64,000 nucleotides of DNA from Larkinella knui (lineage in GTDB: Bacteria > Bacteroidota > Bacteroidia > Cytophagales > Spirosomataceae): NCBI RefSeq assembly GCF_003858645.1, contig NZ_RQJP01000003.1, positions 248,001 to 312,000 on the forward strand, read 5' to 3'. This document shows, piece by piece, positions 52,815-62,017 of the stretch; position 1 is the first letter of the stretch, and every line of letters begins with the position of its first letter. The position numbers were made by a program, and so were the translations under genes. The notes beneath the pieces are model-generated. The model saw only the letters and a program-made list of their open reading frames with translations, was not told the DNA's origin and ran no database searches.

Positions 52815-53495
52815 CTACGCGAAAACCGTCAGCAGAAGCAGCAGAACGCTAATCAGTTTTTGTTGGCGGAGGAATTGCCGAACGCTCGAAATGGCCTGTA
52901 GCAAATGATTTTCAACGGTTTTGGGCGAAAGCGCCATCTCCGAAGCAATTTCTTTGTAGGATTTTCCTTCGAACCGGCTCAGCAAAAAGACCCGTTGCCG
53001 CTGGGGCGATAACTGCTGAACGGCTTGTTCGAGGGCGCGGTAGAGTTCATCCTGTTGCAAAAGCCGGTCGGGCTGCATCGCGTCCAGATCAGGCTGGTCG
53101 AGGTCATCGGGCAAAGTTTCCTGGCGGCTCAACTCCCAGCGCAGGCTGTTGTAGGCCCGGTTTCGGACGGCCTGGTAGAGATAGGCCCGGTATGAGCCTT
53201 TGACCTGCTTATACAATTCTTTCTGGTAAAACGTGAAGAACAAATCCGCAACCACATCTTCGGCGACCTGCCGATCGTAGACAAACCGGATCGCGTGGCT
53301 GCACAGGGGCGCGAAATATTGCCGGAACAGCAATTCACACCCCAGTTTTGGGTCGGTGGTAAACGCATTGCGGATAAACAATTCGTGATCGGCGGTTACC
53401 GGAACCGGCGTTTCGGCATCGCTTCGCGGCAATGGAGCGGGCCCGACGGAGGCCGGATCGGGTGAACGCCGGAATGGAAATGCGTTGGGTGGCAT
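52815..53495 (-). CDS. ECF RNA polymerase sigma factor with hydrophobic C-terminal tail
   Basis: This is a 226-residue protein. Region 2 spans about 45-115 (LLFRQYFAPLCSHAIRFVYD, QVAEDVVADLFFTFYQ) and region 4 about 150-205 (LSPQRQRVFLLSRFEGKSYK, EIASEMALSPKTVENHLLQA). An N-terminal leader of about 35 residues rich in Pro precedes region 2, and the chain ends in an extra hydrophobic run (KLISVLLLLLTVFA) after a basic linker. This tail is sometimes seen in Bacteroidota ECF factors paired with FecR and could touch the membrane near its partner. It should drive the susCD locus and is the first gene of it. Confidence 0.9.
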   Translation of the reverse strand: MPPNAFPFRRSPDPASVGPAPLPRSDAETPVPVTADHELFIRNAFTTDPKLGCELLFRQYFAPLCSHAIRFVYDRQVAEDVVADLFFTFYQKELYKQVKGSYRAYLYQAVRNRAYNSLRWELSRQETLPDDLDQPDLDAMQPDRLLQQDELYRALEQAVQQLSPQRQRVFLLSRFEGKSYKEIASEMALSPKTVENHLLQAISSVRQFLRQQKLISVLLLLLTVFA

Positions 53496-53648
53496 CGGTC
53501 AAAGGGTCTGGTACCAGGAAGACAAGTTAGCGCCAAAAATCCCCCAATCGATTTTTATTTTTTATTTATAAAATGCAAAAAGGACACATAAAAAGTGACG
53601 TTACCCGCGCTGTCATTGTCTCACGGCTGTTATCTTAATCGCCAGACC

Positions 53649-53898
53649 ATGCCAAATACGTATACACAACTCTATATCCAAACGGTTTTTGCCGTCAAAT
53701 ACCGCCACGGCCTGATTCGGAGGGAGTGGAAAGAAGCGCTAAAATCAGGAGGATCATCACCGTACCAGAACGTTTCTGGAAGCGTACACCTCCTTTCTGT
53801 ACAAGTTCAATGTGCCTTACGACGAACGGTCTATTTTCAAACCCGTGGAGGATGAACAGGATGTTGACAACACAGCCAGATCAGTCTATCCAAATTGA
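53649..53898 (+). pseudogene. IS200/IS605-type TnpA remnant with internal deletion
   Basis: ATG at 53649 begins MPNTYTQLYIQTVFAVKYRH followed by GLIRREWKEAL, the start of a Y1 (HUH) transposase. After about 30 codons the frame jumps and reads EDHHRTRTFLEAYTSFLYKF with VPYDERSIFKPVEDEQ, the normal C terminus of the same family. The middle, with the HUH motif and probably the catalytic tyrosine region, has been deleted and the two ends are out of frame, so the gene is dead. Confidence 0.75.
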
Positions 53899-54017
53899 CT
53901 TCAAGTTTTTATCAAGCCTATCGTCACCGTGTTGTTTTGGCACATAAAATCTTCACGAATGAGACCGTCGCGTTAGAGACGAGGTGATGGGTGTGGCTTG
54001 GTTGGTTACAAACTTTA

Positions 54018-54033
54018 GGTCGCTAGCGCGACC
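54018..54033. repeat. Small hairpin, likely end of the IS200/IS605 remnant
   Basis: GGTCGC (54018-54023) and GCGACC (54028-54033) form a 6-bp stem with loop TAGC, 120 bp downstream of the TnpA remnant. Y1 transposases recognise such subterminal hairpins. The truncated PIN gene reading frame runs into exactly this hairpin, which supports it being the element edge. Confidence 0.5.
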
Positions 54034-54163
54034 GGTATTGTAATGGCTGAATAATACTGCCAGAATTGAATATACCATCCATCAAGTCCAGACCATTTGG
54101 TGGCATCAATTCGACTAAATAATCGATAAAAGCATTTGTATCAATTAAATATCTCTCTCCCAT
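54023..54163 (-). pseudogene. Truncated PIN-domain (VapC-like) toxin
   Basis: ATG at 54163 lies inside the 3' end of the antitoxin gene and opens MGERYLIDTNAFIDYLVELM, the standard start of a PIN ribonuclease with its first catalytic Asp in LIDTN. Protein-like sequence continues through NGLDLMDGIFNSGSIIQ and then meets hairpin DNA of the neighbouring element, ending at TAG 54023-54025 after 46 residues. The other catalytic acids are lost, so there is no RNase activity. Confidence 0.7.
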
Positions 54164-54390
54164 TCGTTGCGCATTTCTTCTAGTTGACGGTGCAGATCAG
54201 CTGCCACTTCTGGCGGAATCGAACCTCGGAACTGTTCTGACAGCCGCCCGGAAATCCGGTTTTGTTTCGGTTCTTCCACGGGCTTTGCTTCTTGCGGAAT
54301 TAGCCGGATGATGTCTAGATTTTCGAGGTCTCGCAACAAGGGTACGGCTTTCTCGTTCAGAACCTCCACAACGAACGTTTGCATAATCAT
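54145..54390 (-). CDS. Antitoxin-like protein of a broken VapBC-type pair
   Basis: This 81-residue acidic protein has a short N-terminal strand-helix part (MQTFVVEVLNEKAVPLLRDL, ENLDIIRLIP) and a hydrophilic tail (PEVAADLHRQLEEMRNEWER) that overlaps the toxin start by 19 bp. The layout matches small Bacteroidota antitoxins in which the N terminus dimerises and the disordered tail wraps the PIN toxin. The toxin gene is truncated, so the protein has no partner here. ATG at 54384 is an alternative start. Confidence 0.7.
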   Translation of the reverse strand: MIMQTFVVEVLNEKAVPLLRDLENLDIIRLIPQEAKPVEEPKQNRISGRLSEQFRGSIPPEVAADLHRQLEEMRNEWERDI

Positions 54391-54431
54391 TCAATTTTCA
54401 TCAAGATAAGCAGATAACCAATCTGAAACAA

Positions 54432-54462
54432 AAAACGCCCGGCTGATGAAGCCGGGCGTTTT
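54432..54462 (-). terminator. Rho-independent terminator of clpB
   Basis: AAAACGCCCGGC and GCCGGGCGTTTT form a perfect 12-bp stem with a 7-nt loop; on the minus strand it is followed by TTTTTT and lies 18 bp after the clpB stop. Confidence 0.9.
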
Positions 54463-54479
54463 CACTCTCATTCCCTGCG

Positions 54480-57125
54480 TTAGTCCAGCGCCGGAATCAC
54501 TTTGTCGAGATTATAAAACAGGATGTCTTCCTTGCCGTCTTCGGTTTCGTTCAGCATCATGCCAACCACCGCGTTCTTCTGAATCCGGCCCGCCAGAATC
54601 TCCTTCGAGAGGGCGTTCAGGATGCGCCGTTGCATGACGCGTTTCAGCGGGCGGGCACCAAACTGCGGATCGAATCCTTCTTCGGCCAGCTTATCGAGCA
54701 CGTCCTGGTCGGCTTCGATGCTGATGCCCTGCTCGGCAAGCCGCTCCTGAATGTGCTTGAACTGCAGGCCCACAATCTTGCGGATTTCGCGTTTGGTCAA
54801 CGGCTGGAACATCACCAGTTCGTCGATCCGGTTCAGAAACTCGGGACGCAGCGTTTGTTTCAGCAATTCAAACACTTCTTCTTTTGTATCCTCAATGATC
54901 TGATCGCGGTTCCAATCTTCCATTTGCGCAAACCGCTCGCGGATGATGTGGCTACCGATGTTCGAGGTCATGATAATAATCGTGTTCTTGAAACTGGCAA
55001 CCCGGCCTTTGCTGTCGGTCAACCGACCATCATCCAGAACCTGCAACAGAATGTTAAACACGTCGGGATGGGCTTTTTCAATCTCATCCAGCAAGATGAC
55101 ACTGTACGGTTTCCGGCGCACGGCTTCGGTCAACTGGCCACCTTCGTCGTAGCCAACATACCCCGGAGGAGCACCAATCAGGCGACTGACGGCGTGGCGT
55201 TCCTGAAATTCCGACATATCGATCCGCACCAGCGAGTTCTCGTCGTTGAACAGGTAATCGGCCAGCGCCTTCGCCAGCTCGGTTTTACCAACCCCCGTCG
55301 TTCCCAGGAAAATGAACGAACCCAGCGGACGTTTGGGATCCTGCATGCCGGCGCGGCTCCGGCGAACGGCGTCGGCCACCGCCTGAATGGCTTCTTCCTG
55401 ACCGGCCACCCGTTTCGACAGTTCGTCTTCCAGATGCAGCAGTTTCTCGCGTTCCGATTCCATCATGCGGCTGACCGGAATGCCCGTCCATTTGGCAACC
55501 ACTTCCGCAATATCATCGGCGGTGACTTCCTCCTGCAACAGATTCTGGCCGTCTCCTTCTTTTTTAACCAGCTCATCCAGACGGCTTTGCATTTCGGGTA
55601 ACCGGCCATAACGAATCTCGGCCACTTTTCCGTAATCGCCCGAACGCTCGGCCTGTTCGGCTTCCGACTTCAGTTGATCGAGTTGTTCTTTCAACGTCCG
55701 GACTTCATTGACGGATTGTTTTTCGACTTCCCAACGGGCTTTCAGACTGTTTCGCAGCTCGTTCAAATCTTCAATCTGCCGGTTCAGTACGCTTTCCTTG
55801 TCGCGGTCGGATTCCCGGCGAATGGCTTCCCGCTCGATCTCCAGTTGCATGATCCGGCGGTTCAATTCGTCAAGTTCTTCGGGAACCGAGTCGATTTCGA
55901 GCCGCATTTTGGCAGCCGCTTCGTCCATCAGGTCAATGGCTTTGTCGGGCAAAAACCGGTCGGAGATATAGCGGTTCGAGAGTTCCACGGCGGCAATTAC
56001 CGCGTCGTCCTTGATCCGGACGCCGTGGTGCAACTCGTATTTTTCCTTGATCCCCCGCAGAATCGAAATGGCGTCTTTCACATCGGGTTCGTCGACCAAA
56101 ACCGTCTGAAACCGGCGTTCCAGTGCTTTGTCTTTTTCAATATATTTCTGGTATTCCTTCAGCGTGGTGGCACCGATGGCGTGCAATTCACCCCGGGCCA
56201 ACGCCGGTTTCAGCAGGTTGGCGGCATCCATAGCGCTGTCTCCTCCCCCGGCACCGGCACCGATCAACGTGTGAATTTCGTCAATGAAAAGAACGATTTC
56301 ACCCTCAGAATCAGTCACTTCTTTAATAACCGCCTTCAGTCGCTCTTCAAATTCACCCTTGTATTTCGCACCGGCCACGAGTAACCCCATGTCGAGCGAA
56401 ACGATGATCTTCGACTTCAGGTTTTCGGGAACGTCTCCCTGCACAATGCGCTGGGCGAGTCCTTCCACAATAGCGGTTTTCCCGACGCCCGGTTCACCGA
56501 TCAGCATCGGGTTGTTTTTCGTCCGGCGGCTCAGGATTTGCAGCACCCGGCGGATTTCTTCGTCCCGGCCAATGACGGGGTCAATTTTTCCCTTTTCGGC
56601 CAGTTCATTCAGGTTTTTACTATACCGCTCCAACGAACGGTATTTTGCTTCGGCATTCGGATCTTTCACAGGATTATTTTTTCCGCGTAATTCTTTAATC
56701 GCTTCTTTCAGTACTTTTTCGGTAAACCCGACATCTTTCAAAAGTGTCGCCACCGAATCTTTGCCACTCGACAAGCCCAGCAGAATCAGTTCGATGCTCA
56801 CGTACTCATCACCAAACTCTTTCAACAAGCTGGTTGCCCGCTGGAGGGCCGAGTTCAGGTCATTACCCAGGTAAATAGACGGCGTTCCCTGAGCACCAAC
56901 CGATACTTTCGGATACCCGTTCACAATGGCGTCCAGCGCCAGGGTCAACCGGCTGGAATTGACTCCTGTTTTCTTGGAGAGAAAGCCCATCGTGTTCGGG
57001 TCTTCGTCCAAAATCGCTTTCAGCACGTGGCCGGTTTCCACCGACTGCTGCTGATTCCCCTGCGCAATCTGGGCCGCCTGCTGGATGACCTCCTGCGCTT
57101 TAATGGTGTAATTAGTTAAGTTCAT
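54480..57125 (-). CDS. clpB: ATP-dependent disaggregase ClpB
   Basis: This 881-residue AAA+ protein works with DnaK to dissolve protein aggregates after heat stress. All parts are present: Clp_N domain (1-150; [20 protein letters not shown]), first AAA+ with Walker [18 protein letters not shown] and Walker [15 protein letters not shown], the coiled-coil M domain (about 400-530; [20 protein letters not shown]) that separates ClpB from ClpA/ClpC, second AAA+ with [16 protein letters not shown] and [15 protein letters not shown], and the C-terminal ClpB_D2 ([20 protein letters not shown]). The length is normal. It is a single gene; I could not find a confident heat-shock operator upstream. Confidence 0.97.
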   Translation of the reverse strand: MNLTNYTIKAQEVIQQAAQIAQGNQQQSVETGHVLKAILDEDPNTMGFLSKKTGVNSSRLTLALDAIVNGYPKVSVGAQGTPSIYLGNDLNSALQRATSLLKEFGDEYVSIELILLGLSSGKDSVATLLKDVGFTEKVLKEAIKELRGKNNPVKDPNAEAKYRSLERYSKNLNELAEKGKIDPVIGRDEEIRRVLQILSRRTKNNPMLIGEPGVGKTAIVEGLAQRIVQGDVPENLKSKIIVSLDMGLLVAGAKYKGEFEERLKAVIKEVTDSEGEIVLFIDEIHTLIGAGAGGGDSAMDAANLLKPALARGELHAIGATTLKEYQKYIEKDKALERRFQTVLVDEPDVKDAISILRGIKEKYELHHGVRIKDDAVIAAVELSNRYISDRFLPDKAIDLMDEAAAKMRLEIDSVPEELDELNRRIMQLEIEREAIRRESDRDKESVLNRQIEDLNELRNSLKARWEVEKQSVNEVRTLKEQLDQLKSEAEQAERSGDYGKVAEIRYGRLPEMQSRLDELVKKEGDGQNLLQEEVTADDIAEVVAKWTGIPVSRMMESEREKLLHLEDELSKRVAGQEEAIQAVADAVRRSRAGMQDPKRPLGSFIFLGTTGVGKTELAKALADYLFNDENSLVRIDMSEFQERHAVSRLIGAPPGYVGYDEGGQLTEAVRRKPYSVILLDEIEKAHPDVFNILLQVLDDGRLTDSKGRVASFKNTIIIMTSNIGSHIIRERFAQMEDWNRDQIIEDTKEEVFELLKQTLRPEFLNRIDELVMFQPLTKREIRKIVGLQFKHIQERLAEQGISIEADQDVLDKLAEEGFDPQFGARPLKRVMQRRILNALSKEILAGRIQKNAVVGMMLNETEDGKEDILFYNLDKVIPALD

Positions 57126-57403
57126 GGTTGTGGGTTAAACTACATCGGGATAACATCCTCATCCCGGTTTGCGTTTTACTTGATAACAGGTAATTAACAA
57201 AGAACAGGCCAGCGAAGATTTCCGGTCAATTTGGCGGAATTTGACAAAAAGAAGCGGTTTTTCTTGCCATTTTGACATTGTTAGCAGGTAGTATGCAGAC
57301 GTTTGAACCGATAGAGTGATCAAATCTGACGGCATCACCATACGTGCTATGATTTAATCGGTACAATTCCCATTTTTACAGGGTTGAATTCCTAAACCAG
57401 TCC

Positions 57404-58189
57404 ATGAAGATTAGAACAACTTTACTCCCTTGCGTCGCGGTTTTCATTCTGCTCGGTTGTGGCGGTGATGCCAAAAAAGGCGATCCTGATCCACAGGTTC
57501 AGACGTGTCTGGTTAGTGAGGTTCCGGACACCTACTTTGAGTCTGGTTCCGTTAGCGTCGAGTATGATGCAAGCCGTCGGGTTTCCGCCATCAAGCAATC
57601 TTCTTTCAATGTATTTTCCTTTACGTATGACGCCAGCGGCAAGATTACGAAGTTTCTGGCGGGGATATCCCAATACGAAAACCTCGGTGCCGAAGAACAT
57701 ACCATTACCTATGATGCCAGTGGCCGTATTGCCACCATCAACGCCGTTGAGAACGGGCAAACCGTTACCGCTACCACCAGCTTTGACGCCCAAAACCGCA
57801 TCACAAAGATTGCGGTCATTGATCCAAGAGGGCAACGCAATTACTACAAACGAATGGAATACGATGCTGCGGGCAATGTAACGAAGGTGTATTACGCCAA
57901 GGATAAGGAGGCCGAAAAGTTGTATGCAGAGTATAAGTATGACGATAAAAAATCGCCATTTTTCAACCATCCCGCTTTTCAGCTCATCCCGCTCATTTCA
58001 TCGCTGGCCGATAAAAGTCATTACCTGAGCGTCAATAATCCGGTTCAGTATAAAGATTACGGCTATAGCTATACGGCAACCTATCAGTATACCAATGACT
58101 TGCCAACCCAACTGTCACTCTTGCTGCAGCAAACCGGTAATCCATCCGTGGTGAACAAGCAAAAAGTGTATAAGTATACCTGCCAGTGA
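57404..58189 (+). CDS. Lipoprotein with RHS/YD-like repeats
   Basis: This 261-residue lipoprotein has the signal MKIRTTLLPCVAVFILLGCG; the lipidated Cys is in LLGCG. The mature part repeats a YD-type pattern with YDASGKI/YDAQNRI units: VEYDASRRVSAIKQSS, FTYDASGKITKFLAG, ITYDASGRIATINAV, SFDAQNRITKIAV and EYDAAGNVTKVYYA. Such units form a beta-helical scroll. It is a short relative of DUF4595-type lipoproteins; the role is unknown. It is a single gene and convergent with the TspO-like gene. Confidence 0.75.
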   Translation: MKIRTTLLPCVAVFILLGCGGDAKKGDPDPQVQTCLVSEVPDTYFESGSVSVEYDASRRVSAIKQSSFNVFSFTYDASGKITKFLAGISQYENLGAEEHTITYDASGRIATINAVENGQTVTATTSFDAQNRITKIAVIDPRGQRNYYKRMEYDAAGNVTKVYYAKDKEAEKLYAEYKYDDKKSPFFNHPAFQLIPLISSLADKSHYLSVNNPVQYKDYGYSYTATYQYTNDLPTQLSLLLQQTGNPSVVNKQKVYKYTCQ

Positions 58190-58266
58190 GTGATTTTGTT
58201 TACAGGAGCTGACGTGTTGTTTCCGCACACGCCAGCTTCTGTAAACCCGATTCGGAAAACAGTATC

Positions 58267-59190
58267 CTAAAGCGAGGTATACGAATACGATTCGGCTTCA
58301 TTGTTGGGGCTGTCCTCTTCCCACCAGGCATCTTCTGTTTCCACATCGGCATCGGTATCTTCCACTTCATGCGGCAGAGGGCCGAACGTTCCACGCGGCA
58401 GGGCTTGCACCAAAATCCCGGCAGTAGCCACCGAAAAAGCCGCAGCCGATAAAGCAATGGCGTTATTTTTTCCGTATTGCTTCGTCGCAATTCCGGCAAA
58501 ACCCGCCACAAAGGGCAGCAGATAATACGGATCGTTGAGTCTACGGGCCACGGCATACGCTACGCCAGTCGTTGCGCCCAGCACCCCAATAAACAAAGGC
58601 GTATCGCGACGCGGCTCCGGCTTCCAGAGTTTCAGATTGAGCAACAAATTGGGCGTTCCAACCACCGAAGCCGCCGTCAGCCAGCCTGCGTACAGACTGA
58701 AGGGAATTCGCAGGTATTTCTCCGGACTACCGACTTTTGTTTCACCGATTTCCAGTTGGTCATGCAGCGCAAAAGCCAGTGGCAAACTGGCTTTCGTTAC
58801 CAGATCGGAGCCAATCATACTTTCCATGCGCGGGTCGGAAAAAAGCCGCCCAAATAGAGCGTTGAGCACATAACTTCCGGCCAGCCAGGGGGCCGCCTTC
58901 CGAAAACGCGGATTTTGCTGCTGCGATGGCAACGCCTGATAAATGGCATAGGCCGCCGTTCCGGCATAAATGGTTGACCAGACTACCCCAAATGTCCAGC
59001 CCGCCGGAATGATGGGATTTTCATCGAACACACGCCGGTATTCGGGCAAAACGGTGTCCTCTTCCTCCTCTTCTTTTTTCTTATTTGAAGCTGTCGCCGG
59101 TCGGCCAGCAGTTGCGGTATAAATGATGCTGCCAACCACCAGAACAGCCGTTCCAATGCGCCATAGTAATGAGGTATTCTTCATGTTCAT
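58267..59190 (-). CDS. TspO/MBR-like membrane protein
   Basis: This 307-residue protein opens with a helix (LLWRIGTAVLVVGSIIYTAT), a charged stretch with EEEEED, and a segment PIIPAGWTFGVVWSTIYAGT that matches the signature of TspO-type proteins (P-x-G-W-x-FG-x-x-W-x-x-x-Y). Several membrane helices follow, ending in an acidic C-terminal tail (about 40 residues). TspO binds porphyrins and tryptophan-like ligands; longer relatives such as this are uncharacterised. It lies next to the SDR gene (65 bp) on the same strand and may be co-transcribed with it. Confidence 0.65.
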   Translation of the reverse strand: MNMKNTSLLWRIGTAVLVVGSIIYTATAGRPATASNKKKEEEEEDTVLPEYRRVFDENPIIPAGWTFGVVWSTIYAGTAAYAIYQALPSQQQNPRFRKAAPWLAGSYVLNALFGRLFSDPRMESMIGSDLVTKASLPLAFALHDQLEIGETKVGSPEKYLRIPFSLYAGWLTAASVVGTPNLLLNLKLWKPEPRRDTPLFIGVLGATTGVAYAVARRLNDPYYLLPFVAGFAGIATKQYGKNNAIALSAAAFSVATAGILVQALPRGTFGPLPHEVEDTDADVETEDAWWEEDSPNNEAESYSYTSL

Positions 59191-59255
59191 CGAGTTGATT
59201 GGGTGGAAATAGTAGAAAGCCGCCTGCCTGAGCGGCTTTTAAAGAATCGAATGAC

Positions 59256-60251
59256 TTAGTTTAGTGACAACGAATCGAAAAGTGATTTCCCGGCCAGTCT
59301 GGTCTTGCGCCGAACGGAACTGGCTTCTTTTTTCCAGCTATGATCCATGGCACCAAACGCCCACAACAGGGTTGTAGCGGCCACGAATCCCACCGCAATG
59401 GCCGTAATGAGCAGGCTTTGATCCTGGTCTTCCGATTCGCGTTCCGGTTTCGATTCGCCGGGTCGCTCCATCTGTTTCCGCATGGAACCGGCGATGAGCT
59501 CATCCGGCAATACGTGCGACATGGCTACCTGCGCCTTGTTCATAAAACCGGAAACTATTTTTTCCTTGCCTTTCATCAGGGCATCATACCCATCTTTGGC
59601 AACTTTTGCGGGATCGGTTTGCTGCGCCTGCTGGTGCGCCCGCGTTCCTTCGGCACCCGCTTTGTTGAAAAAGTCGGTATTGGTAGCGCCGGGCAACAAA
59701 GCCGTCACCGTCACATTGGTGTCTTTCAGTTCGTTCTGCAAAGCCTCCGTGAAGGAAAGAATGAACGATTTCGTAGCGCCATACACCGCCATCAACGGGT
59801 TGGGCATAATGGACGCCACCGAGGCAAGCATGAGTATTTTGCCCTCGTTGCGCTGAACCATATCTTTTAGAAACAGTTTGGTCAGGTGAACCAGTGAGGT
59901 TGCATTCAACTGAATGATACTCAGTTCTTTCTGCAAATCGGTTTCGTTGGCAAACATCCCGTATTCACCCATACCGGCGTTGTTGACGAGCACGTCGACC
60001 GTAATGCCCCGCCGTCTGGTTTCGTCATAGATGGTCTCCGGCGACTTAGGGTCTACCAGATCAGTGGCAATGGGCGTAACGGTAATGCCGAACTGTTGTG
60101 CATACGCTTCGGCGATCTGATTCAGGTTCTCGCCGTTGCGAGCGACCAAAACCAGGTTGTACCCATCTTTCGCAAATAAATTTGCCAGTTCGTGACCAAT
60201 ACCGCTCGTCGCTCCGGTGACAAGGGCCGTTTTTCCCGTTTGTGCTTCCAT
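59256..60251 (-). CDS. Short-chain dehydrogenase with C-terminal membrane anchor
   Basis: This 331-residue protein is the paralogue of the gene at 42998. The SDR domain has TALVTGATSGIGHELANLFA for the cofactor, the normal NNAG in LVNNAGMGEYGMFANETDLQ, Ser in MLASVASIMPNP and YGATKS for the catalytic Tyr and Lys. Residues about 285-305 are a membrane helix (LLITAIAVGFVAATTLLWAF) and a short basic tail follows, shorter than in the paralogue. The enzyme probably acts at the cytoplasmic face of the inner membrane. The substrate is unknown. It lies upstream of the TspO-like gene on the same strand. Confidence 0.87.
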   Translation of the reverse strand: MEAQTGKTALVTGATSGIGHELANLFAKDGYNLVLVARNGENLNQIAEAYAQQFGITVTPIATDLVDPKSPETIYDETRRRGITVDVLVNNAGMGEYGMFANETDLQKELSIIQLNATSLVHLTKLFLKDMVQRNEGKILMLASVASIMPNPLMAVYGATKSFILSFTEALQNELKDTNVTVTALLPGATNTDFFNKAGAEGTRAHQQAQQTDPAKVAKDGYDALMKGKEKIVSGFMNKAQVAMSHVLPDELIAGSMRKQMERPGESKPERESEDQDQSLLITAIAVGFVAATTLLWAFGAMDHSWKKEASSVRRKTRLAGKSLFDSLSLN

Positions 60252-60445
60252 ACCCTAATCAGTGGTTAGTCAGTTGAATAAACAGACAGCAACCGCCGAT
60301 ACACGAACCAGCGGTATCGGCGCTTCCCTGTTGGTAGCAAACAACCAGGAACGGGAGATGTTGGAAAATTTTTGCGTGCGGGACGCGGGAAGGGACAGGA
60401 TTGGCAGGAGCACAACGTCTTTCGAGCGGCTCCTGCCGATGTTCT

Positions 60446-61741
60446 TTATTTGATAACCACTTTTACATCGATTTGCTTCAACCTCGGTTTACCGATGGCG
60501 GTGGTGTCGCCGGGTTTGATTCCCGTACCCAGGCCAATCGCATCAATCCGAATGTAATTGACACCCGATTTAATCAGTTGATTTTTAATATTCAGTACCC
60601 GCGTAACCGATAAAGCTTTATTTCCCATCGGTGGAATGGCATCGTTGGCGTAACCAACCAGTCGAATTTGTACAACCGGATTGTTTTTCAGCAACGTCGA
60701 CAACTCCCCTACAGCCGCTAAACCCGTGGGTTTAAGCCGGTCGGTTCCCGGTTCGAAGTCGAGTGCCGGAATTTTAAAACTCCGTCCTGCCGGAGCCTGC
60801 GGATTGGTCAGATAACCCGCTAAAGCAGTGATTGCGGGGCTGGTTGCCCCGACGGCGGTTGAGGCTGTCGGCAAAGCGGTTGTTGCCCCCGAATCGGCCC
60901 GTGCGGTATTGGTCGGACGGAGTCTGGCCGAATCTGCCGGGGCTATGGCTGCGGAATCAACAAATTCAGTCGATGTAGCTTCTTCTTCGTTGGCCGATGA
61001 ATACGACTGGGTATTATTCCAGATGTAGTATGCGGCACCTGCCAAAGCCAGCACCACCAGGGCTCCGATTCCCCATTTCACCAGCGAACCGTTGCCTTCT
61101 TCTTCCGGTTCGGGCGTAAACCGCTGGCGTTCCTGAATGGGCGACCGGTCGGCCACTGCCGAGCGCTTGGCCGGGGTCACCCCCACCGCCAGCAATTGCT
61201 GGATGTTCAACCCCTCGGCAATCCGGTCGAGCAGCCGTTCGGGGGTCATTTCGATGAGGTGATCACGCTGGTCGGCCAAAAGTGCGGCCAGGCTGTCAGC
61301 GTCCAGCTTTTTTTCCACCACCAGTTTATTCAACGTTCCCAGAACCAGGGGTGTAACCAGCCCCAGCAGTGTAATAGCCGCCGAGTTCTTGATGTTTGCA
61401 TAACCGGAAATGGCCAGACCGATGGCACTTTTCATGGCTGGAAGCAAATGACTGATGCTGTTACTACCCAGTTCGGCCAACCGATTGATTTGCTCCGGAT
61501 CACGCAGAAGTTCGGGAAAGGTGGCCACGAGATTGCCATCGAACTTCCCCTTCTGAATTGCATTATATAATTGATTCACCCCGATTTCGGTCGTTGTCCG
61601 TTTCATCAGACCGGCAACTACCGTATGAATCAGCCCTTCAAGAGCGATCCGGGTTTTTTCCGGATTTTCATCAACGTAGTAGGCCGCCCGGGAAACGACC
61701 GGATCGGTTAAATTTTCTTTCAGTTCGACTAATAAATTCAT
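60446..61741 (-). CDS. DUF937 / OmpA-like fusion protein with membrane helix
   Basis: This is a 431-residue protein. Residues 1-195 are helical and match DUF937 (LLVELKENLTDPVVSRAAYY, TRIALEGLIHTVVAGLMKRT, LLDRIAEGLNIQQLLAVGV). A single membrane helix at about 225-245 (WGIGALVVLALAGAAYYIWN) is followed by a Ser/Thr/Ala-rich linker and a C-terminal OmpA-type domain (FEPGTDRLKPTGLAAVGELS, VQIRLVGYANDA, LSVTRVLNIKNQLIKSGVNY, IDAIGLGTG) that should bind peptidoglycan in the periplasm. There is no signal peptide, so the DUF937 half is cytoplasmic. The plan would link a cytoplasmic scaffold to the cell wall. Confidence 0.8.
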   Translation of the reverse strand: MNLLVELKENLTDPVVSRAAYYVDENPEKTRIALEGLIHTVVAGLMKRTTTEIGVNQLYNAIQKGKFDGNLVATFPELLRDPEQINRLAELGSNSISHLLPAMKSAIGLAISGYANIKNSAAITLLGLVTPLVLGTLNKLVVEKKLDADSLAALLADQRDHLIEMTPERLLDRIAEGLNIQQLLAVGVTPAKRSAVADRSPIQERQRFTPEPEEEGNGSLVKWGIGALVVLALAGAAYYIWNNTQSYSSANEEEATSTEFVDSAAIAPADSARLRPTNTARADSGATTALPTASTAVGATSPAITALAGYLTNPQAPAGRSFKIPALDFEPGTDRLKPTGLAAVGELSTLLKNNPVVQIRLVGYANDAIPPMGNKALSVTRVLNIKNQLIKSGVNYIRIDAIGLGTGIKPGDTTAIGKPRLKQIDVKVVIK

Positions 61742-61829
61742 AAAGACGATATTGCATGGGAACTAACACATCAACACAAGCACCACATCCGCATACACGA
61801 AGCTGACGAATACAATATGAATGATAAAG

Positions 61830-61898
61830 TTAGACAAAAAAAAGAAGCAAGAAGCGGGAACTGGAAATCAGGGATAAATTTTAGACAAAAAAAAGAAG
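61830..61898. repeat. 18-bp direct repeat, 51 bp apart
   Basis: TTAGACAAAAAAAAGAAG occurs at 61830-61847 and 61881-61898, in the non-coding gap between the DUF937/OmpA gene and pheS. It is purine-rich. Nothing else in the 276-bp gap looks functional, although a pheS terminator may lie in 61955-62010 and was not resolved. Confidence 0.5.
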
Positions 61899-62017
61899 TG
61901 AAAGGATAGCAGTAAGAGAAAAGACGTAATAAATAGGAAAAAAGAAATTTGAAGTTAAAAACCCTTCAACCGTTATTTCCTATTCCTTTCTCTTACCCTA
62001 TCCGGCGTCACTTCTGT

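Noticed and set aside
54630-55601. Plus-strand open frame of 323 codons
   Set aside because: It is antisense to clpB, whose identity is certain.
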